Source: Lithospermum erythrorhizon (taxonomy: Eukaryota > Streptophyta > Magnoliopsida > Boraginales > Boraginaceae). Taken from it: 64,000 nt of DNA. A program made the position numbers and the translations under genes. How positions within the stretch are numbered: the stretch's first letter is position 1; every line of letters begins with the position of its first letter. The notes below the pieces were generated by a model, which worked only from the letters and a program-made list of their open reading frames with translations, ran no database searches and had not been told where the DNA came from. Below are positions 52,601 to 64,000 of the stretch, in pieces. The stretch is taken from assembly GCA_019722365.1 (NCBI GenBank), contig JADFUC010001468.1, positions 30,678-94,677 on the forward strand. The letters are read 5' to 3'.

Positions 52601-55146
52601 GGTGTCTCGAAGAAACTATAAGTTTGCATCAACCAGAATAAAGTGTACTTTCTTCTTAGCAATATACTCATCATAAATCTTCACAAGAACATAGAAAATG
52701 TAGGCTTCCAACATGAAAAAAATATTAAATGTCCACATGACACTCGGATTCTAAAAGTTGAATGAGTTTAAAAAATGTATGGAGTAAGTAATATGTATAA
52801 ATGGCAGAACACGCAAACAGGATAGAAAAGGTTAGTGAGAAACTGGAGGACCAATGACCAAACTTTACAATTTGTTTATAAACATTTGGAAGGAAACATG
52901 GAGGAATCACTGATGCATACTTCTAAACTTCCTTCAAGAACAGGTAAAGAAAATTGCTCACCTTATGTCAAGATCCTGACCACTCTTGTTTCTGAAATTG
53001 AAACCAGTTCCTCCAAATAAACCGTCCACGTCATCAAAATATGAGGAGAAAACTTCAAAAGGGTCCACCTGAAGAATATATATAAATTGAAAAAAACTAT
53101 ATTAGAATGATGAGGTATCACAAACAGAATTAAGAGGGACAAATAAAGCATACAAGCAGCTTACTCGCTGTGAAGCACTTCCAGGTCCATTTTCCCCTTG
53201 GAGACCTGCCTCACCAAAGTTATCATATAAATTCCTTTTCTCATCATCTGATAACACCTAAAACAAATACTACATTAACACAGAAGAAAATAGACTATCC
53301 AAACTTATCCACATTCTGAACTTTGAGGGCAAAACGTTACAGTAAAAGGTTCCCTTCAATGCCGTCTTTATCAAATCACATCATCAGAACCCATGTACAC
53401 TGTTCAGACCAGAGAACAAAAAAAATGCCCCTTTTATTCAACTAACACAAGCAAACCATGAAAGACATCCCTTCTACGGAACTGAAACCATCACAATCCT
53501 CAAACCAGTGAAATAACATTCCAAACCAAAATATCCATACACTCAAAAACTCCATCCATATACCTCATCATGTAATCAATTATCAATACTCCATTTATCA
53601 GAACGGTGTCCACATTTTTGGATAGTAACTACCAGGAGATCTCACTACATATACGAAATACCTCTCTAAAACAACCTATATACACTTGAATACTTCTAAA
53701 TTCTAATTCATGATTGCAATAACAAATAGAGAACTCGGCAACTACAACCACGTAAGCACCGCACCCATGCTTCCAGAAAATACATACACCTCAATAATCA
53801 TTTAGGGAATTACGAGTTACTAAGGAGCCAAAAACAAAAAGTTACCTCGTATGCTGCACTTATCTCTTTGAACTTCTCCTCAGCGCCAGGCTTCTTGTTC
53901 ATATCAGGGTGATACTGTGTCAAATACATTGATCTGTGGCTAATCTGAGCAAATAAAAAAAATAGTAACTTCCGGTAAATGTAGCGAGTAAATTATTCTA
54001 AATTACTCCCTCCATCCCAAAACGATCGTCCAGTTTCAAATTTTGATGCTTGACTTTTAAAATTTTGAAATAAAGTATTCTTATTTGTGTCTTATAATAT
54101 TTGGTAAAAATATATCGATAATCGATGCTAGCATTTTCAATACACTTTACTAATCTTGTTTCAACTCAATGTAATACGTGCCAGTTAAAGCTACAAAATT
54201 TATAAATTTCGACTTATAAAAATCAAACTAGACAATATTTTTGAAATGGAAAAACAATTAAAGGCGATTATTTATGTTGTACAATATTTGGCCAAAAATA
54301 TATCAAATGCTATTATTTTCAATACACTTTACTGCTACATGGTAATCTTGATTCAATTCAAAGTAAAGTGTGCCAATTCAAGCTACAACTTTATTAATTT
54401 CAACCAATAAAAAATCAAATTGGACAATCTTTGGGATGGAAGGACAATTAAATCTCTTTATTTGTGTTGTATAATACTCCTTTCCTCTCAAAATGTTTGA
54501 TTATCTAGTTTTTTGTCGTTCTATCAAAATATTTAATTTTTTTTTTTTTACATTTTCAATGATACCCTTTCACCTTTTTTTCTTTTTATGACCCTACTCT
54601 TTCTCTTTCTACAATATTATTATACACTTTCTCTCTCTTTCCATCATTAACTAGTCTCGATGATGAAGGATAATCAAACATTGTGAGACGGAGGGCGTAT
54701 TTGGTAAAAAAACACAGCAACTAAAGGACAATTATTTATTTATTTTGAATACACTTTACTACTAACATGATAATTTGATTCAATCCAAAGTTTTGATATA
54801 TCAAATTAAAGCTACAAACATTATTAATTTGGAGCAATAAAAAATAGAAGTGGACAATCTTTTTGGGACAAGCTAATACCTGGCGAGCAAGTTTGCGATA
54901 AGCAGCTTTAATTTCTTGCAAAGTGGCATTTTTTGTTACTTGAAGAACAGAGTAATAATCAGTTGCTGAAGTCTTCGAGGCGGCGACGAATGAACTAATA
55001 CGACGTCGTTTAGTGGTTGATAAGGTGGTTTTGAGAGATGGGAATGAAGCTGAAAATGATAATATTGTTGATTTGGAGATAAGGGGAGGGGGGGTTTTGG
55101 AGTGGGGTTTGTAGGGGTAAAAATGGAAGCTTTGGGTCATTGCCAT
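49622..55146 (-). CDS. Chloroplast-type DnaJ (type I Hsp40) chaperone
   Basis: Eleven exons with GT-AG junctions join in frame: 55146-54880, 53914-53846, 53257-53165, 53068-52962, 52518-52323, 52136-51961, 51319-51190, 50728-50568, 50248-50166, 50081-49985 and 49658-49622, giving 471 residues. A Ser/Thr/Arg-rich, acid-poor N-terminus (1-58) looks like a plastid transit peptide. J domain about 62-125 with HPD at 91-93, then a short Gly-containing linker. All four zinc-finger repeats CxxCxGxG are intact (205-212, 222-229, 248-255, 262-269), followed by the C-terminal substrate-binding region. Role: stimulates Hsp70 ATPase and binds unfolded clients in the chloroplast stroma. Closest by memory to Arabidopsis At3g17830 (often called DJA4). 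An in-frame ATG at 55299 would add 51 residues; 55146 is preferred because the transit peptide begins there. The last exon (12 codons) is the least certain. Confidence 0.9.
54003..54875. repeat. Tandem MITE-like array in DnaJ intron 1
   Basis: A unit of about 200 bp with 'caatacactttact', 'aagctacaa' and 'ggacaatcttt' occurs three times (about 54050-54250, 54250-54465, 54465-54870). The left border 'tactccctccatcccaaaac' and the right-type border 'tttgggatggaagga' form an inverted pair, as in Stowaway-type elements. The third unit is split by another MITE. Confidence 0.7.
54475..54699. mobile_element. Stowaway-like MITE inserted into the array
   Basis: 225 bp. Left end TACTCCTTTCCTCTCAAAAT and complement of the right end TACGCCCTCCGTCTCACAAT match, and both continue GTTTGATTATC. 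TA at both borders. Removing it restores the phrase 'tgttgtataatatttggtaa' seen in the neighbouring unit. Confidence 0.8.
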
Positions 55147-55899
55147 GCTGCTTTCCCAGGGAAGGGGCACCACTGGAGTCTGGAGGCTTTTCTTGTTCAG
55201 AGCTGTTTGGATGGAGAAATTTTGCAAAGGTGGTGGTAAACCGGAAAAGAACATGGATGGGATGGAAATATCTTTAAATTCGGATAGAAATGCTCCCAAA
55301 AATTTAGAACTTAAAATTTCTCGACTATTTAGGCTCTAGCCCTCTAGAGTTCTCATAGTCTTGTTTGCACGAGGGCCTTCAGTGTTTGTGTAAGACTCCT
55401 TCTAGTCCATTATCAAATCATCTCGTATTATCATTGTAGTCCATTCTCAAATGATACAGGTACTAAATCACTTAACTTCATGTTGCATCCTCGACTCTTT
55501 GGGCTTTAGGCTAGCGAATTTGCCTAATTTGTGAGATCAATATCTGTATACCCAAATAGGTGGTTTTTAGCACTAAAATAGTATTTCTGCTTGTAATTTA
55601 CGTAAGCACCACACTTACAAATAGAGGGGCAAATAGTCATTTCATCAAAAACACTAACTTGTTTTGGTGTTATTATCTTATTTGATTTAGCGGAGTAGGT
55701 GATACTGCGGCAGTTGATCCGTGTGTATCGAGGCGTACCGTCTTGTTGTGACTCGTACACAGCATGTTGGGCATTGGCAAATGAATCAAGATAGACCTCT
55801 TGGAACAATTTTTTGAGTTAAGCGGTGACGAAAGAGCATAGATAGTCCATTAGGGGTGCCAAAATTTATGTGCTAAGAAAAGTTTTATTATGATAAAAA
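55147..55899. other. Upstream region of the DnaJ gene
   Basis: Contains the presumed 5' UTR and promoter. No clear TATA box was identified. The minus-strand ORF 55524-55808 (94 codons) has no family I recognise and is probably not a gene. Confidence 0.45.
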
Positions 55900-58183
55900 T
55901 CTTAAAGAAACTTTTAGGAGGCACAAATAAATTTAATCAGCGATAAATTTCAACAATCGATCTAGTTACTGCTCTCGTATGCTAAAGTCTACAATATAGT
56001 CTAGGCTTGACTTGGACTTGGATGTGGTCTGCACTTTAACTTGGATATGATTACGAGACTCTTGGTCTCTTAGATATCGTCTGAACTTGGTCCTAGACTA
56101 GGATATGGTCTTGGACTTGGATATGAATCCTAGAGTTGGACTTGGCATATGGTTTGAGTCGGGATACATTGGCCAACTTGATCCGTGTGGGTAAAATTGA
56201 GGAATTGGACTTAATAATCTTTCAAGCCGAGGGTGTCTTAGTAACTTGATCCCATATGGGTGGTTTGGACTTATCTGGGCCAATTTGGATATCTCAAACC
56301 GAGGTGCCTTAACGGCTTGATCACGTATGTTGGACTAGTTTTTAGTCTAGTAGGGGTGCTTAGTAGCTTGATCACGTATGGATTTGGACTAATTTAGGAT
56401 GTAGCGGCTTAGTCCCGAACCTAGCTGAAACTACGTGTTGATGAGCTATGTATGTCTAGTCGATATCAAGGCGACACTCGAAACAACACTTGTTCTTGAT
56501 GGCGGGGCAAGGGCCTTAGCAGCGTATATCCTACCTTGGTGGACCTCCTAGGCGATGAGTTGTAGTTTCTAGTCGATATCAGGGATGATAATTTACTGAC
56601 TCAATCTTATTCTTGATCTTTGGATGGGCAGTGCTTGAGGTTATGTCTTGCTTGAGATTTAATACAAGAGCTTTAGCGGCTTGTTCATATAGTGTTTGAA
56701 TATTGAATGTTTTAAGATTCGAATATTCATAATCCTCAAATATGAGGAGATGATTTAAATTTAATGCGTTTATGGAATAATTACACCTCACTTTTAATGA
56801 ATAGTTAAATTCGGGGTTTAGAGTTTCATCATATTTCCAACGGTATGGTTAGACTAATTTATTATCATATGACTTTGTCCCACAACCTAGATTTCCTAGT
56901 TGATGAGCTATGTATGTCTAGTCCAATATAAAGAACCTTAGCAGATTCTGACTCTTGTTCTTGATATTGGTGGGGCAAACAAGGGCCATAAAAGCATATA
57001 TCCTACGTAGGTGGACCTGCAGGCGTGGAGATGCGGATGCCTAATGATCTGTATCAAGGGGACGGCGTTTGCGGCTCAATCTTATTCTTGATACTAGATA
57101 GACTGACGGGTGCCTTAACGGTGATAATCCCATGAACAAAATGAGCCTAGTCGAGTTGGTCAAGGATGTGGGTCCATCCATTAAATGGAGCCAAAGATTA
57201 TAGGAAGGCCACCCGAATAAAATGAACTGGACAACATGGTGGGCCGGTGAAATATGTTAAACGGCTGAGCCATCCGGTTCGGTAAGGAAGGAAGGAGACC
57301 GTTAGCGGATAACTTAGGTACTAACGGGATCAATTAAGAAAGAAAATAATGAGGAGCAGTAGAAGATCATATTTGTCCAACACCTTAATAAGCTTTAACC
57401 GTTACTACTCGGAAGTAGTAATGGGGGCAATCAGAGCTCAACAAGGTAGCGGTCAAAGACACATAAAAGGTAAACCTTGATTTACAAAATCAAAATAAGG
57501 GGACATTTTTTGATACCACGCGAAATCTACTTACGGAAACTATACTGCCAGCTTGCCCGATCGTCGGGAAGTTTTGGTCGAGGAATCAAGGCATATCGAG
57601 AGCCTGACTTGGGAGGTTTGTCATCCAGTCTACTATCTAAATTGGACCCGGGTCATCATTAGGAGACTTGTATTAGAAAGTTACAACCGTCTCTTTTTCA
57701 TAGAAGATGAATTCGAATGGAGTAATCGCCTCAAAGGGATGATGCATTAAACTGAATAATCTGGCGTGCTTGACTTGAGGATGCCCATAGCTAGCTTAGG
57801 AACGATACGTATTGGGTGGGAAGAATCTTGCCTTAGGGGAAGTTCGGCGCCCCGCCGAGGCCAGGGTGTCTGAGGCTGGCGAATCAAATTGTCGGTAGTG
57901 TCATCGATCAATTGGGAGCGGCTTGATTGAGGAAATCTAAGCCGAGCCTTAGTCATGCATCCGGGAAGAAAACTTACACATACACTCCCGGTCCCGGGCG
58001 AACAACGAGCCTCCCACCACGAAACCAATAGTCGCCGCAGGGCCCACTCCCGAGACAGAGGCTCACGACCCCGAGCAACGGTCTTGAGCCCAGCCTGCAT
58101 TGTAGAGGCAAATAGAGGCCCTCACTAAAAAAGGGTCACGAGACGGGGAGACGGAGGAAATCAACCACGAGTTGGTGGCTTGT
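55900..58183. mobile_element. Decayed retrotransposon-like sequence
   Basis: Repeated phrases such as 'gcggcttgatcacgtatg' and 'gccttagcagcgtatatcct' (near 56310-56370, 56510 and 56990) resemble those in 6250-8190. The GC-rich part 57750-58100 has a 117-codon minus-strand frame without a recognised domain. Read as old LTR and adjacent retroelement sequence; family unknown. Confidence 0.45.
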
Positions 58184-59152
58184 TGTTAGAATCTAGTATG
58201 AATTTCATTTGTGATAAACACCAAATTCATACATCCCGGATCCTCAAAATGATATAAATTAATCTAAACACATAATTTACAATTATGAATAGAAGAATTC
58301 TTACAGAGATGTCAGCGGAAGTCTATCTCCAAATCTTTCACGAAGCCTCCTTTGAATTCCATCGTTGAAGCGAGCGAATGTAGTGCCTCTAGTTGGTTGC
58401 ACACCAGGAGAGGTTGAATCCTACATTTGTGTTTGCTAGAACATGGGTTGATTTGGATGAAAAATCAAGAGAAGAATTTTCAATTCTTCCCTTGATATTT
58501 TCGGCCATATGGAGGAAGTGGAGGCTTTGTTTTCTTTGCATTCATGAAATGAAAAACTTCTATTGAAAAAACCTAATAAGTTTGATTATATATATCAAAC
58601 CTAAAAGCCCAACCGAATAGTTAATGAGCCGGCCCAGATTAAATTTAAGCCAAGCCGTTAAGTAAAATCAGAAATACTAACACGTTGTTAATAGTAACTA
58701 ACGAGTTACTAACATTGACTAGCTTGTCGAATTAATTCAATTGACTAATTAATTAATTTTGTTCATCAGATTTCTATTTACATTATCAATGTAAAAATCC
58801 CAATTGAGAATATTCGTTGATTACAATCAACTCTCAATTTAACAAATATAGTTTAATTTCATACATGAAATATAATCCAACATCATTGTATGTGTGTGAC
58901 CTTCTAGGCTCAGATAATAGTAAGTTGTATAATAATAATAATTGACCAATTACTATTATTATAACGATTAATGAGTAAGATCACTTGATAAGCTCATAAC
59001 CCCTTAATTATCACTTGAGAGGCAAACTAGTAATATACAATTACTAAGGTGAACACTAAGTTCGATAATCACATTTAACAACCCGGTAAATGAATTGATA
59101 CACAATTGTCATAGCGAACAATAAAGGAATCAATTCTCATTGATTTCCAACA
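58184..59152 (-). repeat. 3' LTR of element C
   Basis: 969 bp, TGTTAGAATCTAG...GATTTCCAACA, the best-preserved LTR boundary pair of the family in this window; aligns inversely with 12740-13742. Confidence 0.88.
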
Positions 59153-59820
59153 CTCCAGCTTGCCCTTGGGCGATTATACGATTCCTTTATCGCGATCTAC
59201 AGTGGTAAGAATTTAACCGTAAGAAGTGTGTCTGCAAACACCCATGACTTTCTTTACTCGAGTAGCAGGCTGAATTAGCATTTATGGCGTCCCATAAACG
59301 TCGGTACCAAGCGTGTGAGAGGCTGAGATGCTGTATATCAGGGCGGATAAATCCCTCCCCGATATATCCCGACATCTGTCGTTATACTACATTTTGTGTG
59401 ACTGACATATGCCGTTATAATCCCGCTCAAAGGCGGGCGTTTGGTCATAGTCAAGCTCTGGAAACTCATGTATAACCGCAGATGGTTATATATCGTAGGT
59501 CTAGAATTGTCGAACCTAAAATTCTAAACAAATATCATAGGACACGGATATACATATCTACATGAATTTGTTTCGGTCATCTGACTCCCAGTCACGGACC
59601 GGCAACCCACGGTATTGATCTAGTCTAGCATTGCGTGATCAATCTTGATCACTAATCAAAACACCATGTTAGTCATATAATGCTATCGCCCACAACTATC
59701 GGCGTCGGCCAGGCGCTTTTGGGCTATCACCATGTTTAGGCTTGAAGAGGTGTAATCAACAATTCATGTTCCCTGCAGCAGAAAGCATAGACTAACCTAG
59801 GGATTTAACTTTTCACTCAT
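59153..59820 (-). other. Polypurine tract and conserved 3' noncoding region of element C
   Basis: On the minus strand GGGCAAGCTGGAG abuts the LTR (59153-59167), a plausible polypurine tract. The rest aligns with 16105-16900 and the complement of 33880-34680. Confidence 0.7.
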
Positions 59821-60049
59821 CGAGGATACAATACATGTATATTATATATTTCAACGGCCTGTGAAATAAATAATGGGTAACTATATGAATGAATCGGCGC
59901 ATTAAATTAGTTTAAGTCAACTGTCAGATTAAAACACAAAAGGAACTTTTGTTTTTAATCAATTATAACTTATTCCAAAAGTGAATGAACTAGCTCCCCG
60001 AACTTTGTCACGTTCGGTTCTTCATCAAACGTGAAAACCATACTTGGTT

Positions 60050-60130
60050 GAATGTGAGGAATGCAACTCCGAGATGCATGCTTAAATCCATACATGGATC
60101 CTTTAAGCTTGAATGACTTCTTAGATCATT
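60050..60130 (-). pseudogene. Reverse-transcriptase scrap of element C
   Basis: The minus strand reads FKLKGSMYGFKHASRS, corresponding to the 'LKRSIYGLKQASRSW' motif of Copia reverse transcriptase. Flanking frames are broken; integrase and RNase H could not be read. Confidence 0.7.
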
Positions 60131-62254
60131 TCTTGATATGTAAAACAAGAGGATAGTGATTACAATCACATCGCTTTACCGAAATACTAGCCTGCTTGAT
60201 CTTTACATTCGTCGGCCCGGTCTGCCGACCAAGGAATCATTGATGACTAGTTCGAGAAGTGTGTTAAAACACATATGTCTTATTAAATGCATATTGTTTT
60301 AACAACGTGCAAACAAAAGCAGTTATTTGGTCAAGTTGTAATCTTGAGTTCAAGTTTCCTTTTAGGTTTACTCACCCGAGCATACTAGACTCAGTCCTAT
60401 TTTGAAAATTCTTGGCTAATATCTTTTCATATGGTACAAGCCCATCCATAATGCTACTATCACATTCGATTCTAGTGAAGATCAACAGCGATCCGTTCCA
60501 TTGCCTTTATATTTACCTCTATTCTCTTAAAGTTACTACCAAGCGTATTTATTCGAATCGCGTGAATACCTTTAGTAAAACTTCACAATTCCAATCACGG
60601 GAATCATGCTACGTCTGGTTGTGGTACACAACATGACAACAATGGCATCACGGTGAATCATATTCACATGTAATGGGCCCCAACCACTCTCGTGGAGGCC
60701 CTTACTAGTGGGATTAGACCTCTAATGAAGAGCTGCCTTGTCAATAAGAGAATTTGTCTATTTGTAGATTTCAATCCTCGAGCTTTATGACATCTTAAAC
60801 TTAACAAGCAAATGTCATGCAAGCTCACATATATATAATGTATTTGATCATAACATGTGTCACATATATGTAAGTGAGGCTGCAAATGTCTGAAAGAATC
60901 TAATCGCTTCTTATACCTTTTGAAGAGGTTGTAGGAAGATTTCTTCAACATTTAGTGTATAAAACTTTATTTATGCGATTCGCTCCCATTTAACCTTTAA
61001 GGAACTCAAGGTTCTTCATCACTCTTGATTCTTATTGATTTTCATCAAGTATCAAAGTGAGGAATTTAACTCCATTATACTCAATCTTAAGTTTACAACT
61101 TTAGATTCTAGTAGTATAGAAACTTTCTTTTACATTCTCGCTTGAGATGTGGAGTTCCAATAACAATGTCAAGTATCCATCATCGCTGATCATTACTTAG
61201 GAACATTCTTTGGATAACTTGCTTAGACCCACATGTTACAACTTGTGGAATAGCAATAAGAAAGTTTGAAATAAACATGAGCACAGTCAACCAATGAATA
61301 TGTTTAATATTGGTTTCTCAACCAAATGTATGATTAAACGCTCATTCATGACTGATTGCTCATTTAATGAGAATACATTTATTACTTCTGATGATTCACC
61401 ATCCAGAAAGTAATATAGAATGGGCTCTTACTCCTGATGAATCACCATCCAGAAGATAAAATAGAGCTTTATACTCAACCCATGTATTCACATCTTATTT
61501 CATTTAAATGACCTCAAGTCATTTATTGGAGTATTATTTATTCATGTTGTCATTTGTATCACTGCATTTAGCTTTAAATGCATCAAGAGTGGATACTCCT
61601 TGATATAACCGAAGGGTTCTAATACTGGATTGGTATCTCCTACGGAGCCACTTGAATGCATTCAAGTCACATATTTATTTCCACTATTTGTACTTCATAA
61701 TGAAGACTCTATATGTACAATAAATTGCAACACTATAGTGGATGGAAATAAATACCAGCTTCGCCGGGTTATGTACAATCAACTTTTGGATACGAGTTAG
61801 AATTGTAATACTCGGTGACATAATACTAATATCTACTCACGAGGCGTTTCAAAGTTTGTTTATCAAACACAACTCTTGAGTTGTCTTACGATTGAATATA
61901 TGAATAAATTAATTTAAAAGGTAGGTGTAGCAACCTTAATATGTAGAGAGTATTTCATTCTTTGTGTCTCGGCCACGTTAAACCTGATCCTTACTTGTAT
62001 CGCTCAACTAATACACATCTAAGGTTAGAATGAAACTATTTTGGTATATGAAATTGAAAGATCTCATCCATTTGTGTTTTTAACTTCATTAAGCACAATT
62101 CCTCAATTACGTATCTTGACAAATGCGTTTTTAGAATGATGTCATTCTTGGGATGATATACTACTTATATCGATGATACTTATTTCGAACTTGATAGTAT
62201 TCATATGGTCCTTTCCATACCCTTATCCAATACGATGTATCATTCAATGACTCA

Positions 62255-62485
62255 AATCTTCAATCAACTTGTATGTAAACGCATACAAACTTAATTTAGA
62301 CCTTTGAACCTCCCACTAAGAAATTGACTTAGTTCATCTTTTCAAGATTATACTCGAGTCTTGTTCTCTTTAATTAACTTGTATGTAAAAATACAAACTT
62401 AATTTGAACTAGTGAACCTCCCACTAAGTCTAGTAAGAGTTGACTTAGTTAATCTTTTTCAAGATTACTCAAGTCTCGTTAGAGT
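62255..62485. repeat. Tandem duplication of about 120 bp in element C
   Basis: 'acttgtatgtaaa', 'gaacctcccactaag' and 'ttgacttagtt' occur in the same order twice (about 62265-62375 and 62380-62485). A similar local duplication with 'gaatcaccatccagaa' is at 61390-61460. Confidence 0.7.
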
Positions 62486-64000
62486 CATTATCCATGCGTG
62501 TTATTGATAAGTTTGTTGTTCGAGGCTTCCTTTTAAAGAAGAGTAGAGTAATGTTTCCTTGAATCACCTCATATGGAAGCGTGTAAGTCAAATGCGGCCT
62601 CTTTTCTACTCTTACAAGTGCAAAGAAAGTAGTTTAGAATCCTTATGCTTCATGGAGGATTTAAAAAAGCGTATGCTTATAATGTAGTCGTCTATCATTA
62701 CACAAGAGCTCGATAACTTTCTTTGTATCTTGTCTTCAATATCGTTATCGTCAAAACTAGTGTTCTCGACACTAATAGCCTAGCCAAGACATTACAGCTT
62801 TGACAACAAAATTATTTGAGATATGAGATTTAATCAAATCTCTCTTTCAATTCCTAAATGTTACTCAAAAACCTTCTTTCTATGCTTTAAAGTTCGAAAT
62901 AATGAAGCGAATCATTAACTTCAACTTATAGTTCCATGTTCACTCAATTTGTACAGAGCGGCGTGAGAGCGAATAGATAACTAGCATTTGATTTTATACC
63001 ATAAGCTTTTTATTTTCCTGTGATTCATGAACCATGTTAAATGAAATGTTAAAAGAAACTAAATACCCATCATCCTGAAATGTAGATACACAACATTCAA
63101 GATCGTCAATAGTTTTTTCTCAATCGAGTTATAAAAGAATCAAACTATTTATCATTTAAGACTTGTTTGGTGGCTAAGAGATAATATGACATATTAGTGC
63201 TTCGTAGCATCATCACCTTTGATTGAATAAAAAATTAATTATCCTTCAATCATATCATGTGACTTTGTTCACTTGAACCAAAGTTCGTAGCGATATCAAC
63301 ATGATTGAATCAAGTCTTAAATGTTTGTGGTATTTAAGTTTATCCTCATTAGCGCCTAGCTTGGAATTCTTGATGGTTGAAGATCGCGTTGTAACACTTT
63401 ATCAACGAAGTCATTAGGATGTCTCCTTAACTTATTTTATTTCGTAAAGTCATGCATTTAGTTTGCCCAATGAATGGTGAATAAAATAGGTAATAATGTG
63501 CCAAACATAATAGGAAATATCTGACTTAAAATAAACGGTGTAGTTAGGGAAACAATCCATACGCATTATTTACAAAATGAATTGTAAATATAATACCCGA
63601 ACTTCAAATCTCACAAAATGTACAAGGTATCAAGATCTACTATACTTAAATCCAAGCGGCAACCTTTGCAACATTTTTGAATCGATTATAATAGTAGGTT
63701 ATCAACCAATTATGTAAAAACTACATAACTTTCTTTGTGTCGTTAGCATCTTATTCAAAGATCTTGCCGACTTTTTGTATCTCCGACAAACCGGTTAAGC
63801 ATACCAATTAAACAAAATTACTTGGAATGATCATCGAAGCCCACAACGTTCAGTGGAAATCCAACTGACATGATCCGTTGTCATATCTAAGTGCAAAACT
63901 ATAATTTTGCCGTCGCGGTGTCGGATAAATGCAAGCGGTTTTGCAACTTTTAAAATTGGCTTGATACATTGCTTAAATTTTGAGTGGTGAGATTAATGTC

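Larger units (their letters stand above)
58184..64000 (-). mobile_element. Copia-type element C, minus strand, continues past the window
   Basis: 3' LTR 58184-59152, conserved 3' noncoding region 59153-59820, damaged pol with a reverse-transcriptase piece near 60060-60130, and a leader segment at 63600-64000 homologous to A and B. The 5' LTR should lie beyond 64000. Coding frames are heavily broken. Confidence 0.8.

Noticed and set aside
55524..55808. 94-codon minus-strand ORF upstream of the DnaJ gene
   Set aside because: Resembles no family I know; no splice or promoter evidence.
57747..58100. 117-codon minus-strand ORF next to element C
   Set aside because: GC-rich retroelement-like DNA without a recognised motif; not called as a gene.

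Overview
The window is nuclear DNA from a flowering plant, most likely a eudicot. It is AT-rich, genes carry many GT-AG introns, and long stretches are nested LTR retrotransposons. The species cannot be named from sequence alone. Three host genes look intact: the 3' two-thirds of an IRE-type AGC protein kinase (IREH1-like, + strand, 1-5255), a two-exon leucine-rich-repeat receptor-like kinase (RLK902/RKL1-like, - strand, 39690-42172) and an eleven-exon chloroplast-type DnaJ (- strand, 49622-55146). From memory, their Arabidopsis counterparts are consecutive loci (At3g17830 DnaJ, At3g17840 RLK902, At3g17850 IREH1), so the window appears to be a conserved gene block pushed apart by transposons.

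Layout. 1-5255 kinase; 6250-8190 old LTR-like sequence; 8690-11568 a short Copia remnant with two LTRs of about 480 bp (element D); 12740-37236 one composite insertion; 37237-39689 AT-rich spacer with a MITE; 39690-42172 receptor kinase; 43909-44004 an orphan exon resembling an RNA uridylyltransferase; 45000-49600 spacer with small tandem repeats; 49622-55146 DnaJ gene, whose first intron holds a tandem MITE-like array; 55900-58180 decayed LTR-like sequence; 58184-64000 a third Copia element (C) running off the window.

The composite insertion reads like strata. Copia element B (+) has its 5' LTR at 12740-13742 and its 3' LTR at 34680-37236. Its leader was split by Copia element A (-, 15116-25306). 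A's leader carries a probable solo LTR (21893-24042), and A's 5' LTR was hit by a Gypsy-type element E (25307-about 31900). One deletion then removed the rest of E's 3' LTR, the rest of A's 5' LTR and part of B's leader. B itself is an internal-deletion derivative in which protease is joined almost directly to RNase H. B's 3' LTR is interrupted by a 1.5-kb Mutator-like element (35149-36682) with about 200-bp terminal inverted repeats that carries a rearranged PPR gene fragment: a Pack-MULE. This was the most informative hidden structure found.

I found no CRISPR array, rRNA or tRNA gene, and no evidence for a novel enzymatic or defence system. The unusual content is transposon biology and conserved gene order.
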